Assembly (NCBI GenBank): GCA_012735455.1 | Contig: JAAYHG010000227.1 | Span: 1 to 6,300, forward strand | Source: Bacillota bacterium | GTDB taxonomy: Bacteria; Bacillota; DTU030; DUMP01 | Length of the DNA stretch: 6,300 nucleotides | Reading direction: 5' to 3' | Shown here: positions 1-4,883 of the stretch, one piece after another | Numbering within the stretch: the first letter of the stretch is position 1 | Layout: every line of letters starts with the position of its first letter | Translations under genes and position numbers: made by a program | The notes under the pieces: model-generated | What the model saw: the letters and a program-made list of their open reading frames with translations, nothing else | The model's database searches: none | What the model was told of the DNA's origin: nothing

Positions 1-288
1 GCGTCTCTCTCCATGGGCGTGTGGAGCGGGTTCCAAATTGCCGGCAAGGTCTTCTTTGACCAGCTCGACTGGTTTGCTAACAACGTTCTTCTACCCCTGG
101 GCGGCATGTTTACCGCTCTCTTTGTGGCGTGGATTTGGGGTGTCAAGAACGCCTTGCGTGAAATCAGCAACGACGGCACTATACAGTTCGGTCTGGGTAA
201 TGTCTGGGGCAACGTTATGATGAAGTGGGTCTCCCCAGCCCTGGTGGCCATCATATTCTTGGCCGGAATAGGTATAATCAAGCTCTAA
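1..288 (+). CDS. Sodium-dependent transporter, SNF/NSS family, C-terminal fragment
   Basis: The reading frame is open from base 1, so the 5' end lies outside the window; 95 residues are visible before the TAA stop. The fragment carries the pattern FDQLDWFANNVLLPLGG followed by a long hydrophobic segment ending in WIWG, then a short polar stretch, then a last hydrophobic segment (about WVSPALVAIIFLAGIGII) and a very short tail. This FDxLD...LLPLGG arrangement is typical of the last membrane helices of bacterial neurotransmitter:sodium symporters (the MhsT/TnaT group), which import amino acids or similar small solutes with Na+. The substrate-binding helices are not in view, so the substrate cannot be inferred. 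The gene ends its transcription unit: a strong hairpin terminator follows 17 bp after the stop. The family call is confident, the substrate unknown. Confidence 0.88.
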   Translation, partial: ASLSMGVWSGFQIAGKVFFDQLDWFANNVLLPLGGMFTALFVAWIWGVKNALREISNDGTIQFGLGNVWGNVMMKWVSPALVAIIFLAGIGIIKL

Positions 289-304
289 TCGCCGAGACTG
301 CCAG

Positions 305-336
305 AACAGCGCCTGTACAGGCGCTGTTTTTCTTTT
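305..336 (+). terminator. Intrinsic terminator of the transporter gene
   Basis: A perfect 24-base palindrome (305-328, arms AACAGCGCCTGT and ACAGGCGCTGTT) is followed by a run of T broken by a single C (327-336). A GC-rich stem plus a T tract just after a stop codon is the classic form of a rho-independent terminator. Confidence 0.9.
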
Positions 337-387
337 GGCTGGAGCTAGAATTATGCGGCATGAGCTTGGTTAGATTAAAGGTAAGAT

Positions 388-396
388 GGGAGGTGA
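388..396 (+). promoter_or_regulatory. Shine-Dalgarno site that fixes the DUF1540 start at GTG 401
   Basis: GGGAGGTGA lies 4 bases before GTG 401 (7 bases counted from the GGAGG core), the right spacing for that codon. The longest open frame begins at ATG 386, but that ATG overlaps the ribosome site itself and has no SD of its own, so GTG 401 is preferred. Confidence 0.75.
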
Positions 397-400
397 GAAG

Positions 401-793
401 GTGCCCAGTCCCACAGTGGAATGCGAAGTAAATACCTGTACCCATTGGCTGCCGGGCAATCTCTGTTCTGCAGGCAACATCGATATACTGCACGAAGAAG
501 AAGGCCGTATGGCAGAAAGCAAGGAACACACCCAGTGCAAAACCTTTGCGCACCGGCGCGGCTTGGCTAACATGCTAGGCTCCCTGGATAACGTCAATTG
601 GGCAGGCATGCTGACCGGGGTCTTCCGCGACGGCGTCCAGATTACTCCTTCCGTTACTTGTATCGTTGACACCTGTAAGTATTGGGCAGATGGCGACCTT
701 TGTGTGGCCGATCAGATTTTTGTCTCCGGTAATGAGGCCACCGAGTGCCAAAGCACGAACTGTGACACCTTTGCCAACAGAAGCCAAGCCTAG
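401..793 (+). CDS. Tandem DUF1540 cysteine-rich protein
   Basis: The protein has 130 residues from GTG 401. Two copies of a small cysteine module are visible. The first has C8, C13, C22 and C46 (VECEVNTC, NLCSA, QCKTFAHR). The second has C87, C92, C101 and C121 (VTCIVDTC, DLCVA, NCDTFANR), plus an extra C116. The C-x4-C-x8-C spacing and the CxTFA ending match DUF1540, a family common in spore-forming Firmicutes whose function is unknown; the conserved cysteines suggest metal binding, which is an inference. A linker of about 30 residues (51-80) with little charge joins the modules. No signal peptide or membrane segment is seen, so it is probably cytoplasmic. It is a single-gene unit with its own terminator; no clear promoter was found between 337 and 387. 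Confidence 0.88.
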   Translation: MPSPTVECEVNTCTHWLPGNLCSAGNIDILHEEEGRMAESKEHTQCKTFAHRRGLANMLGSLDNVNWAGMLTGVFRDGVQITPSVTCIVDTCKYWADGDLCVADQIFVSGNEATECQSTNCDTFANRSQA

Positions 794-808
794 TTTATCC
801 TTGACAAC

Positions 809-835
809 GCCTGGGATACCTACCCAGGCATTTTT
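809..835 (+). terminator. Intrinsic terminator of the DUF1540 gene
   Basis: A 7-bp GC-rich stem (GCCTGGG 809-815, CCCAGGC 823-829) with a 7-base loop is followed by ATTTTT, 15 bp after the stop codon. Confidence 0.8.
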
Positions 836-872
836 GCTAGTGCGGCTACATCTAGCAGGATTTGCATTGTTC

Positions 873-903
873 AGCGCCGAAGTGAATTTCGCCATTCACC
901 GCT
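873..903 (+). other. Bulged hairpin in the cobO leader
   Basis: AGCG (873-876) and GTGAAT (882-887) pair with ATTCAC (894-899) and CGCT (900-903), leaving a 5-base bulge (CCGAA) on the 5' side and a 6-base loop. It ends 38 bp before the cobO start. It has no T tract, so it is not a terminator, and it lacks the conserved elements of a cobalamin riboswitch. A regulatory role is speculative. Confidence 0.3.
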
Positions 904-941
904 AGCGACAACAAATCACTTTGAGGAAAGGAGTGCACGAC

Positions 942-1538
942 GTGACCACAACCCATAACAATGGTTACGTGCAAATCTACACAGGGGACGGCAAGGGCAA
1001 GACCACTGCCGCCATCGGTCTCTCTATTCGCGCTTTGGGAGCTGGCAAGAAGGTTCTTTTCCTGCAGTTCATGAAGCAACCCACTTACAGCGAACACAAG
1101 ATCTTGGCTGACTTGGGCCCTGAGCTTAGGGTTGTTTCTCTTGGCAAACCCTACTTCATCGCCCGCCGTGATCAAATAGATCCCGAGACCGTCGCTTCCT
1201 TCGGCGAGGGCTTAGTTGTGTTTGATCCAGGCGAACCCCCGGCCGATTACGTTGAACTCATAGACCAGGGGCTCGAGCTGGCTCGTGTTGCCATAACCAA
1301 GGGTACATACGACGTGGTTGTTCTTGACGAGCTTAATGTCGTGCTCAACTTAGGGTTGATAAGAACTGATAGAGTTCTAAACCTCCTAGCTCAACGAGCA
1401 CCAACGGTAGAAGTGGTGATCACTGGCAGAGGAGCTCCAAACGAGCTCATAGAAGCGGCAGATCTCGTTACGGAAATGCGCGAGATTAAGCACTATTACC
1501 AAAAGGGTGTTCCTGCCCGCCGAGGCATTGAAAACTAG
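942..1538 (+). CDS. cobO: Cob(I)yrinic acid a,c-diamide (corrinoid) adenosyltransferase, CobO/BtuR type
   Basis: The enzyme transfers the 5'-deoxyadenosyl group of ATP to the cobalt of reduced corrinoids, giving the coenzyme form of B12; it is cytoplasmic. The 198-residue protein has an N-terminal Walker A loop GDGKGKTT (15-22), a Walker B-like strand VVVLDELN (125-132), the segment VITGRGAP (159-166), and a C-terminal signature KHYYQKGVPARRGIE (183-197). All are typical of the CobA/CobO/BtuR family, which is distinct from PduO- and EutT-type enzymes. Length is near the family's usual 170-200. The start is GTG 942, eight bases after AAAGGAG (927-933); GTG 933 and TTG 921 are in-frame alternatives with weaker sites. 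No other cobalamin genes are adjacent, so a role in corrinoid salvage is plausible but inferred. No terminator separates it from the convergent gene. Confidence 0.93.
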   Translation: MTTTHNNGYVQIYTGDGKGKTTAAIGLSIRALGAGKKVLFLQFMKQPTYSEHKILADLGPELRVVSLGKPYFIARRDQIDPETVASFGEGLVVFDPGEPPADYVELIDQGLELARVAITKGTYDVVVLDELNVVLNLGLIRTDRVLNLLAQRAPTVEVVITGRGAPNELIEAADLVTEMREIKHYYQKGVPARRGIEN

Positions 1539-1539
1539 C

Positions 1540-2970
1540 TTACTTTTCAGGTTCCCAGAACACCTTGTAAGCCCGGTAAGCTGCATATACGTCGGCCTTG
1601 CTTGTTACCTCGAAGGGCGCATGCATGCTCAGAACGGGAACCCCGGCATCAATAACCTCCATCCCCAAATCAGCCAAGAACTGGGCTATAGTTCCACCAC
1701 CGCCCTCATCTACCTTGCCAAGCTCCCCGGGCTGCCAGGGAATATTGTGCCTGTTGAGAAGGTCACGGATAGCCGCAGTGAATTCAGCACTGGCCTCGCT
1801 TGAACCGCTCTTACCACGCCCACCAGTATATTTAGTCACATTGAGCCCATAGCCCAAGAGTGCCGAGTTGCGTTTATCACTTGCCTCTTGATAAGACGGA
1901 TCCAGGGCCGCATTGACATCAGCTGAGATGGCTTCGGCACGCGATAAGGCTTTGCGTATACCCAGGTCCACCGGGTTATAACCCTCTCGGTACACCAGCT
2001 CGGCCACAACGTTTTCGAGGAAACGGGAGCGCGCGCCGGTGTTACCCATGCTGCCTACCTCCTCTTTATCGGTAAAGAGGCAAATGGCAGTTTTTTGCGG
2101 TTGGTTTACCTTGAGTAACGCTGCCAAGCTAGTGTATGCAGAAACCCTGTCGTCTTGGCCGTAGGACCCGATCATGCTGCGGTCAAAACCAACGTCCCTG
2201 GCCGTCCCAGCGGGAACTACTTCGATCTCAGCACTGATGAAGTCCTCTTCGCTAAAGCCGTAAGTATCCTTAAGCAGTTTCAAGATAGCAAGCTTAACCC
2301 TTTCTTTGACACCCTCCTCCTCGGGATAGGGGAGATTCCCAACAACAACATTAAGGGCCTCACCGCTCACGGCCTCCTTGGCCTTCTTCTCCATCTGGTC
2401 GTAGGCCAGATGAGGCAGGAGATCAGTCACGCAAAAAACAGGATCCTCTGCCGCCTCACCAATACAGATCTGCCTCTTCTCACCACTGGCCAACACTACT
2501 ACACCGTGAAGGGCCAGGGGCAACACAGGCCACTGGTACTTCTTGATACCGCCGTAATAGTGGGTCTTAAGAAGCGCTAGGCCAGAATCTTCGTATAAGG
2601 GGCGCGGCTTAAGGTCAAGGCGCGGTGAATCAATGTGCGAGCCGACTAAGCGGAAACCTTGGCTGGGGGGTTGCTGCCCCACCACCACCAGAGCAGCACT
2701 TCGGCCGCGGTTGTCAAAACAAATCCGTGTCCCCGGACTTAGGCGGCCAGACACCTGATCAGCAGGTCGGAAGCCAAATTTTTCTGCCTCGGCCAAAAGC
2801 CAGGTGTTGGCTTCCCGTTCTGTCTTGGCTGCCGTAAGGAAGGCTTTATAGCCCTCAGCCAAGTCAAACGCTTGGCGTTTTTCGTCACTATCCATTCGGT
2901 CCCAGGCCGATTTCGGCTCAAAGCTGAGCGAATCTAACAGCTTCTTTCCTGCGCTTTCTTCCTTCTTCAT
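1540..2970 (-). CDS. M18 family zinc aminopeptidase
   Basis: This 476-residue cytosolic metallopeptidase removes N-terminal residues, often acidic ones, from peptides. The co-catalytic di-zinc site can be read directly: H112 in GSHIDSPRLDLKP, bridging D274 in GQDDRVSAY, catalytic E303 and ligand E304 in DKEEVGSMGNTGARS, D351 in SADVNAALDPSY, and H450 in LSMHAPFEV. These follow the order known for aspartyl aminopeptidases of family M18. Length fits the family (about 430-490). The open frame extends 30 codons further upstream, but ATG 2970 has an AGGAGGG site six bases away and the upstream codons give a cysteine-rich, unfamily-like sequence, so ATG 2970 is chosen. It is a single-gene unit that ends one base from the convergent cobO. 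Substrate preference cannot be read from sequence alone. Confidence 0.95.
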   Translation of the reverse strand: MKKEESAGKKLLDSLSFEPKSAWDRMDSDEKRQAFDLAEGYKAFLTAAKTEREANTWLLAEAEKFGFRPADQVSGRLSPGTRICFDNRGRSAALVVVGQQPPSQGFRLVGSHIDSPRLDLKPRPLYEDSGLALLKTHYYGGIKKYQWPVLPLALHGVVVLASGEKRQICIGEAAEDPVFCVTDLLPHLAYDQMEKKAKEAVSGEALNVVVGNLPYPEEEGVKERVKLAILKLLKDTYGFSEEDFISAEIEVVPAGTARDVGFDRSMIGSYGQDDRVSAYTSLAALLKVNQPQKTAICLFTDKEEVGSMGNTGARSRFLENVVAELVYREGYNPVDLGIRKALSRAEAISADVNAALDPSYQEASDKRNSALLGYGLNVTKYTGGRGKSGSSEASAEFTAAIRDLLNRHNIPWQPGELGKVDEGGGGTIAQFLADLGMEVIDAGVPVLSMHAPFEVTSKADVYAAYRAYKVFWEPEK

Positions 2971-2976
2971 TTTTTT

Positions 2977-2983
2977 CCCTCCT
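2977..2983 (-). promoter_or_regulatory. Shine-Dalgarno site that fixes the M18 start
   Basis: On the minus strand AGGAGGG lies six bases (all A) before ATG 2970. It rules out the longer frame that begins at 3060. Confidence 0.85.
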
Positions 2984-3059
2984 GCTGGAAACTCACAAAT
3001 ATAGTTTACCACAATACACCAACAGAAACACCACAGGCATAACATGCATAGCGAATTCA

Positions 3060-3089
3060 TTGTATAGTAACAGCACTGCTGGCAATAAT
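3060..3089 (+). promoter_or_regulatory. Possible promoter of the 34-codon ORF
   Basis: TTGTAT (3060-3065) and AATAAT (3084-3089) are separated by 18 bases. The -10 matches five of six consensus positions, the -35 only three. The start point would fall near 3096, giving a very short leader. Tentative. Confidence 0.3.
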
Positions 3090-3091
3090 AT

Positions 3092-3107
3092 CCTCCACAG
3101 GAGGTGA
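3092..3107 (+). promoter_or_regulatory. Very strong Shine-Dalgarno inside a small inverted repeat
   Basis: AGGAGGTGA (3099-3107) is nearly the full complement of the 16S rRNA tail and sits 7 bases (from GAGG) before GTG 3112. Just upstream CCTCC (3092-3096) can pair with GGAGG (3100-3104) across a 3-base loop, which would hide the ribosome site if the transcript starts upstream of 3092. Confidence 0.6.
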
Positions 3108-3111
3108 GATC

Positions 3112-3216
3112 GTGGCCGAAAAAAAAGGGAAGGAATCTAATAAGAAGTCAGCCAGTGCAAAAAAACCCCGCACCGCAGGCTCCTCGGAAACAAAGGACAG
3201 TATCGATATCAAGTAG
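3112..3216 (+). CDS. Small lysine-rich hypothetical protein (34 residues)
   Basis: I do not recognise this protein. It begins MAEKKGKESNKKSASAKKPR and continues with a serine/threonine-rich, mixed-charge tail ending DSIDIK. Nine of 34 residues are lysine, there is no cysteine, aromatic residue or hydrophobic segment, and it looks disordered and basic. It is supported as a real gene by an almost ideal ribosome site at correct spacing, its isolation as the only open frame in a gap between M18 (divergent) and ttcA (convergent), and a strong hairpin three bases after its stop. The low-complexity AAA/AAG content could arise by chance, so the evidence is translational signal plus context, not homology. 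Nucleic-acid or ribosome binding would suit the charge but is only a guess. Confidence 0.6.
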   Translation: MAEKKGKESNKKSASAKKPRTAGSSETKDSIDIK

Positions 3217-3218
3217 CC

Positions 3219-3243
3219 AAAGAGGCCCTTCAAGGGCCTCTTT
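3219..3243. terminator. Bidirectional hairpin terminator between the 34-codon ORF and ttcA
   Basis: AAAGAGGCCCTT (3219-3230) and AAGGGCCTCTTT (3232-3243) form a perfect 12-bp inverted repeat around one base. It lies between two convergent stop codons (3216 and 3250) and reads the same on both strands, with short flanking A and T runs, so it can serve both genes. The T tract is short on each side. Confidence 0.72.
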
Positions 3244-3247
3244 GCGT

Positions 3248-3994
3248 TTAGAGGTCATCACTGTCCCTAATAAAACCCCAGGTATCTGGTGGGGTTCTGC
3301 TTTCCAACGCCGACAAGAAACGCCGGTAGAGTTCGGGGTATTTGGCTGTAAGTCCAGCAACCAGCGCGCGCATCTCACCACGCTTGGTCTGGCCCGCCAC
3401 AGGACAAGAACTTGATTGGTAGGGAAGTCTCTCGCGCTGAACTACTGAGCCTATGGTTGCCTCTGGTACATAGACCAACGGGCGAATAACAGTAAGGCCG
3501 GTATGGCTAAGCTCTGTGCGGGGCCAAAAGGTCCCAAATCGACCAGTATAAACAAGGTTCAAGAAAAAGGTAGTTAGCACATCGTCCAGATGGTGACCCA
3601 GCGCCACCTTGTTACAGCCCAGTTTCAAGGCAACATTGTTCAAGGCGCCCCGCCTCAGGTGGGCACAGAGAGAGCACGGGTTAGGATCCTGTCGCACCTT
3701 AAAGACAATGTCGCCGATAACTGTGCTTTCCTGGATTAGAGGCACCCCGTGCTGTTCGCAATACTCACTGAGGGGGGATAAGTCCTCGTCCCAGCCAAGA
3801 TCTACGTGCACAGGGAAGAGTTCCAGCTCAGGATATGAGGTTTCCCGCAGCCACAGCAGCACATGCAGAAGAAAAATGCTGTCCTTTCCGCCCGACATAC
3901 CAATGGCCACCCTATCGCCCGGTACCAAAAGCCGGTACCTGCGGATGGCCTGTTTTATTCGACTCAAAAACCATTTGTTATCGCTGCTCTTCAC
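3248..3994 (-). CDS. ttcA: TtcA-family PP-loop tRNA thiolation protein
   Basis: TtcA makes 2-thiocytidine at position 32 of certain tRNAs, adenylating the base with ATP and using a [4Fe-4S] cluster held by three cysteines. The 248-residue protein shows the PP-loop ATP site SGGKDS (34-39), the CSLC pair (C107, C110), the segment LGHHLDDVLTTFFLNL (132-147), and a third cysteine C197 in SSCPVAGQTKR. These fit TtcA rather than TilS (no tRNA-lysidine C-terminal domains) or TtuA (no paired zinc fingers). It is shorter than the E. coli enzyme (about 311). The start is taken as GTG 3994, six bases from AGGAG (4001-4005); TTG 3997 gives one more residue but is too close. Gram-positive members are little studied, so the exact base modified is inferred from family. 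Confidence 0.82.
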   Translation of the reverse strand: MKSSDNKWFLSRIKQAIRRYRLLVPGDRVAIGMSGGKDSIFLLHVLLWLRETSYPELELFPVHVDLGWDEDLSPLSEYCEQHGVPLIQESTVIGDIVFKVRQDPNPCSLCAHLRRGALNNVALKLGCNKVALGHHLDDVLTTFFLNLVYTGRFGTFWPRTELSHTGLTVIRPLVYVPEATIGSVVQRERLPYQSSSCPVAGQTKRGEMRALVAGLTAKYPELYRRFLSALESRTPPDTWGFIRDSDDL

Positions 3995-4027
3995 CAATAT
4001 CTCCTACCTACTCAGGTCCTCTTGGGC

Positions 4028-4073
4028 TGCTGCCTGTAAAAGGACCACTAGCCCCTTTTACGAAGGCATAGCA
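4028..4073 (-). other. Long bulged hairpin in the ttcA leader
   Basis: In plus-strand coordinates TGCTGCCT (4028-4035) and GTAAAAGG (4036-4043) pair with CCTTTTAC (4054-4061), AGGC (4064-4067) and AGCA (4070-4073). That makes 16 pairs with two 2-base bulges and a 10-base loop. It lies about 34 bases upstream of the ttcA start. The strand is assigned only because ttcA is the nearest gene that could use it. Confidence 0.4.
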
Positions 4074-4074
4074 A

Positions 4075-4121
4075 CCACTCGGCTGCGACAGACTACTTTG
4101 CGAGCCGATTTCCCGTAGTGG
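4075..4121. other. Second hairpin in the ttcA-ogt gap
   Basis: CCACT (4075-4079) pairs with AGTGG (4117-4121). Inside it CGGCT (4080-4084) pairs with AGCCG (4103-4107) and GC (4085-4086) with GC (4100-4101). A one-sided internal loop (4108-4116) separates the two helices. Strand unknown. Confidence 0.3.
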
Positions 4122-4141
4122 CCAAGAAAGGAGCATGTCTG

Positions 4142-4207
4142 ATGCGGCGCCGAAAACACTCACCTGACGACACCCCAGCCATCAAGACCCGTCATAAAGG
4201 TGACTAG
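4142..4207 (+). CDS. Possible 21-residue basic micropeptide
   Basis: ATG 4142 lies eight bases after AGGAG (4129-4133), and the frame MRRRKHSPDDTPAIKTRHKG ends at TAG 4205-4207. A 9-bp hairpin (4216-4244) follows eight bases later but lacks a T tract. The peptide is basic, with no hydrophobic segment, and is not recognised. The frame is open back to GTG 4118, which has no ribosome site. With so few codons, chance cannot be excluded; the SD is the only positive signal. Confidence 0.25.
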   Translation: MRRRKHSPDDTPAIKTRHKGD

Positions 4208-4215
4208 GTACAAGA

Positions 4216-4244
4216 GGGAGAGGTTGAAGAGCTAGACCTCTCCC
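4216..4244. other. 9-bp GC-rich hairpin without a T tract
   Basis: GGGAGAGGT (4216-4224) pairs perfectly with ACCTCTCCC (4236-4244) around an 11-base loop. Neither flank has a T run, so it is not a standard terminator. It could end the small plus-strand ORF or be part of a minus-strand leader. Confidence 0.4.
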
Positions 4245-4302
4245 CTCGCCAGATACAGGAAAACCCTTACAAAACACCACCAAACAAGCTCTCCAGCAAA
4301 GG

Positions 4303-4321
4303 GCGGCCCCGCTGGGCCCGC
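4303..4321 (-). terminator. Weak candidate terminator of ogt
   Basis: GCGGCCC (4303-4309) and GGGCCCGC (4314-4321) form a 7-bp stem with one bulged C and a 4-base loop, starting one base after the ogt stop. On the minus strand it is followed only by CCTTTG, so the T tract is poor and read-through toward ttcA is possible. Confidence 0.4.
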
Positions 4322-4322
4322 T

Positions 4323-4841
4323 TTAACTCTGGCGAAATGTGGCCCCCTCTAACCGAAGCAGAAACTCTTTGAGCTCACTACCGCCACCATAGTCTCCCAC
4401 TGTCCCATCTGCAGGCAACACCCGGTGACAAGGCACCAGGATGGGGACAGGGTTTGCACGCATGGCTCCACCTACGGCCCGGGCTGCCCGTGGATATCCC
4501 ACCCGGGCGGCCAAGGCACCGTAACTAATAGTTTCTCCTGCCGGGATCCTTCTCAGTTCCCGCCACACCGCCCTCTGGAAGGGAGTACCCTTGAGATCCA
4601 ACGTAACCGAAAACTCCCGCCTTATACCGTTCAGATACTCCTCTAACTCCTTTTGTACTTGGAGCAGAATTGACGATACTGGGATCTTGGCCGCAGAAAT
4701 GGGCTGACGCTTAAAATGTTTCTCCAGCCAGTCAAAGTCCCTTGTGTCCTTCTTCCCAAAGGAGAGTCGGCACAACCCCCGGTCAGATGAGGCTGCAAAC
4801 ACCGTCCCTACTTGTGAGTCAAACTCACACCACTCTACCAT
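4323..4841 (-). CDS. ogt: Methylated-DNA--protein-cysteine S-methyltransferase
   Basis: This suicide DNA-repair protein moves the alkyl group from O6-methylguanine (or O4-methylthymine) to its own cysteine. The 172-residue protein has the active-site motif PCHRV with acceptor C138, the preceding RAVGGAMRANP segment (121-131) that carries the arginine finger and asparagine hinge, GTPFQRAVWRELRRIPAGET (85-104) opening the C-terminal domain, and YGGGSELKEFLL (151-162). Length is normal and no AdaA-type or Alkyltransferase-like (Trp for Cys) change is seen. The frame opens at ATG 4874, but AGGAGG (4850-4855) is eight bases from ATG 4841, which is chosen. It lies 42 bp after the MBL gene on the same strand, so the two are probably co-transcribed. 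Confidence 0.94.
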   Translation of the reverse strand: MVEWCEFDSQVGTVFAASSDRGLCRLSFGKKDTRDFDWLEKHFKRQPISAAKIPVSSILLQVQKELEEYLNGIRREFSVTLDLKGTPFQRAVWRELRRIPAGETISYGALAARVGYPRAARAVGGAMRANPVPILVPCHRVLPADGTVGDYGGGSELKEFLLRLEGATFRQS

Positions 4842-4849
4842 TTTAAGCA

Positions 4850-4855
4850 CCTCCT
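4850..4855 (-). promoter_or_regulatory. Shine-Dalgarno site that fixes the ogt start
   Basis: AGGAGG on the minus strand sits eight bases before ATG 4841. It lies inside the longer frame that starts at 4874, so that frame's first 11 codons are probably untranslated. Confidence 0.8.
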
Positions 4856-4883
4856 CGTTATCAGCTTCAACCATCCGCTTGAC

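Larger units (their letters stand above)
3998..4322. other. Structured intergenic region between ttcA and ogt
   Basis: These 325 bases hold no large open frame that looks like a protein. They contain the ttcA ribosome site (4001-4005), a long bulged hairpin at 4028-4073, a second at 4075-4121, a GC-rich 9-bp hairpin at 4216-4244, a possible 21-codon ORF on the plus strand (4142-4207), and a GC-rich hairpin just after ogt. No known riboswitch, T-box, 6S or SRP RNA consensus could be recognised on either strand. It could be a structured ttcA leader, a small RNA, or decayed sequence. Confidence 0.5.

Noticed and set aside
278..895. Overlapping minus-strand open frames at 278-553, 370-672 and 575-895
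   Set aside because: They lie opposite the DUF1540 gene and its terminators, lack good ribosome sites and show no family motif.
794..941. Cobalamin riboswitch upstream of cobO
   Set aside because: The gap is only 148 bases, holds another gene's terminator, and lacks the conserved B12-box sequence.
852..1175. Minus-strand open frame
   Set aside because: It overlaps the start of cobO, whose motifs are unambiguous.
1529..1549. TGAAAA...TTTTCA palindrome as a two-way terminator
   Set aside because: Only six pairs, nearly all A-T, too weak to terminate.
2990..3030. Promoter for M18 (TATATT-like -10 at 2998-3003 on the minus strand)
   Set aside because: No acceptable -35 lies at 16-18 bases; the best TTG-like match is at 13 bases.
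2971..3060. A 30-codon N-terminal extension of the M18 frame (cysteine-rich, starting at ATG 3060)
   Set aside because: AGGAGGG six bases before ATG 2970 gives a better start, and the extension has no family resemblance and would overlap the leader.
3609..4118. 169-codon plus-strand open frame over ttcA and its leader
   Set aside because: It is an antisense shadow of ttcA, with no SD and no recognisable domain.
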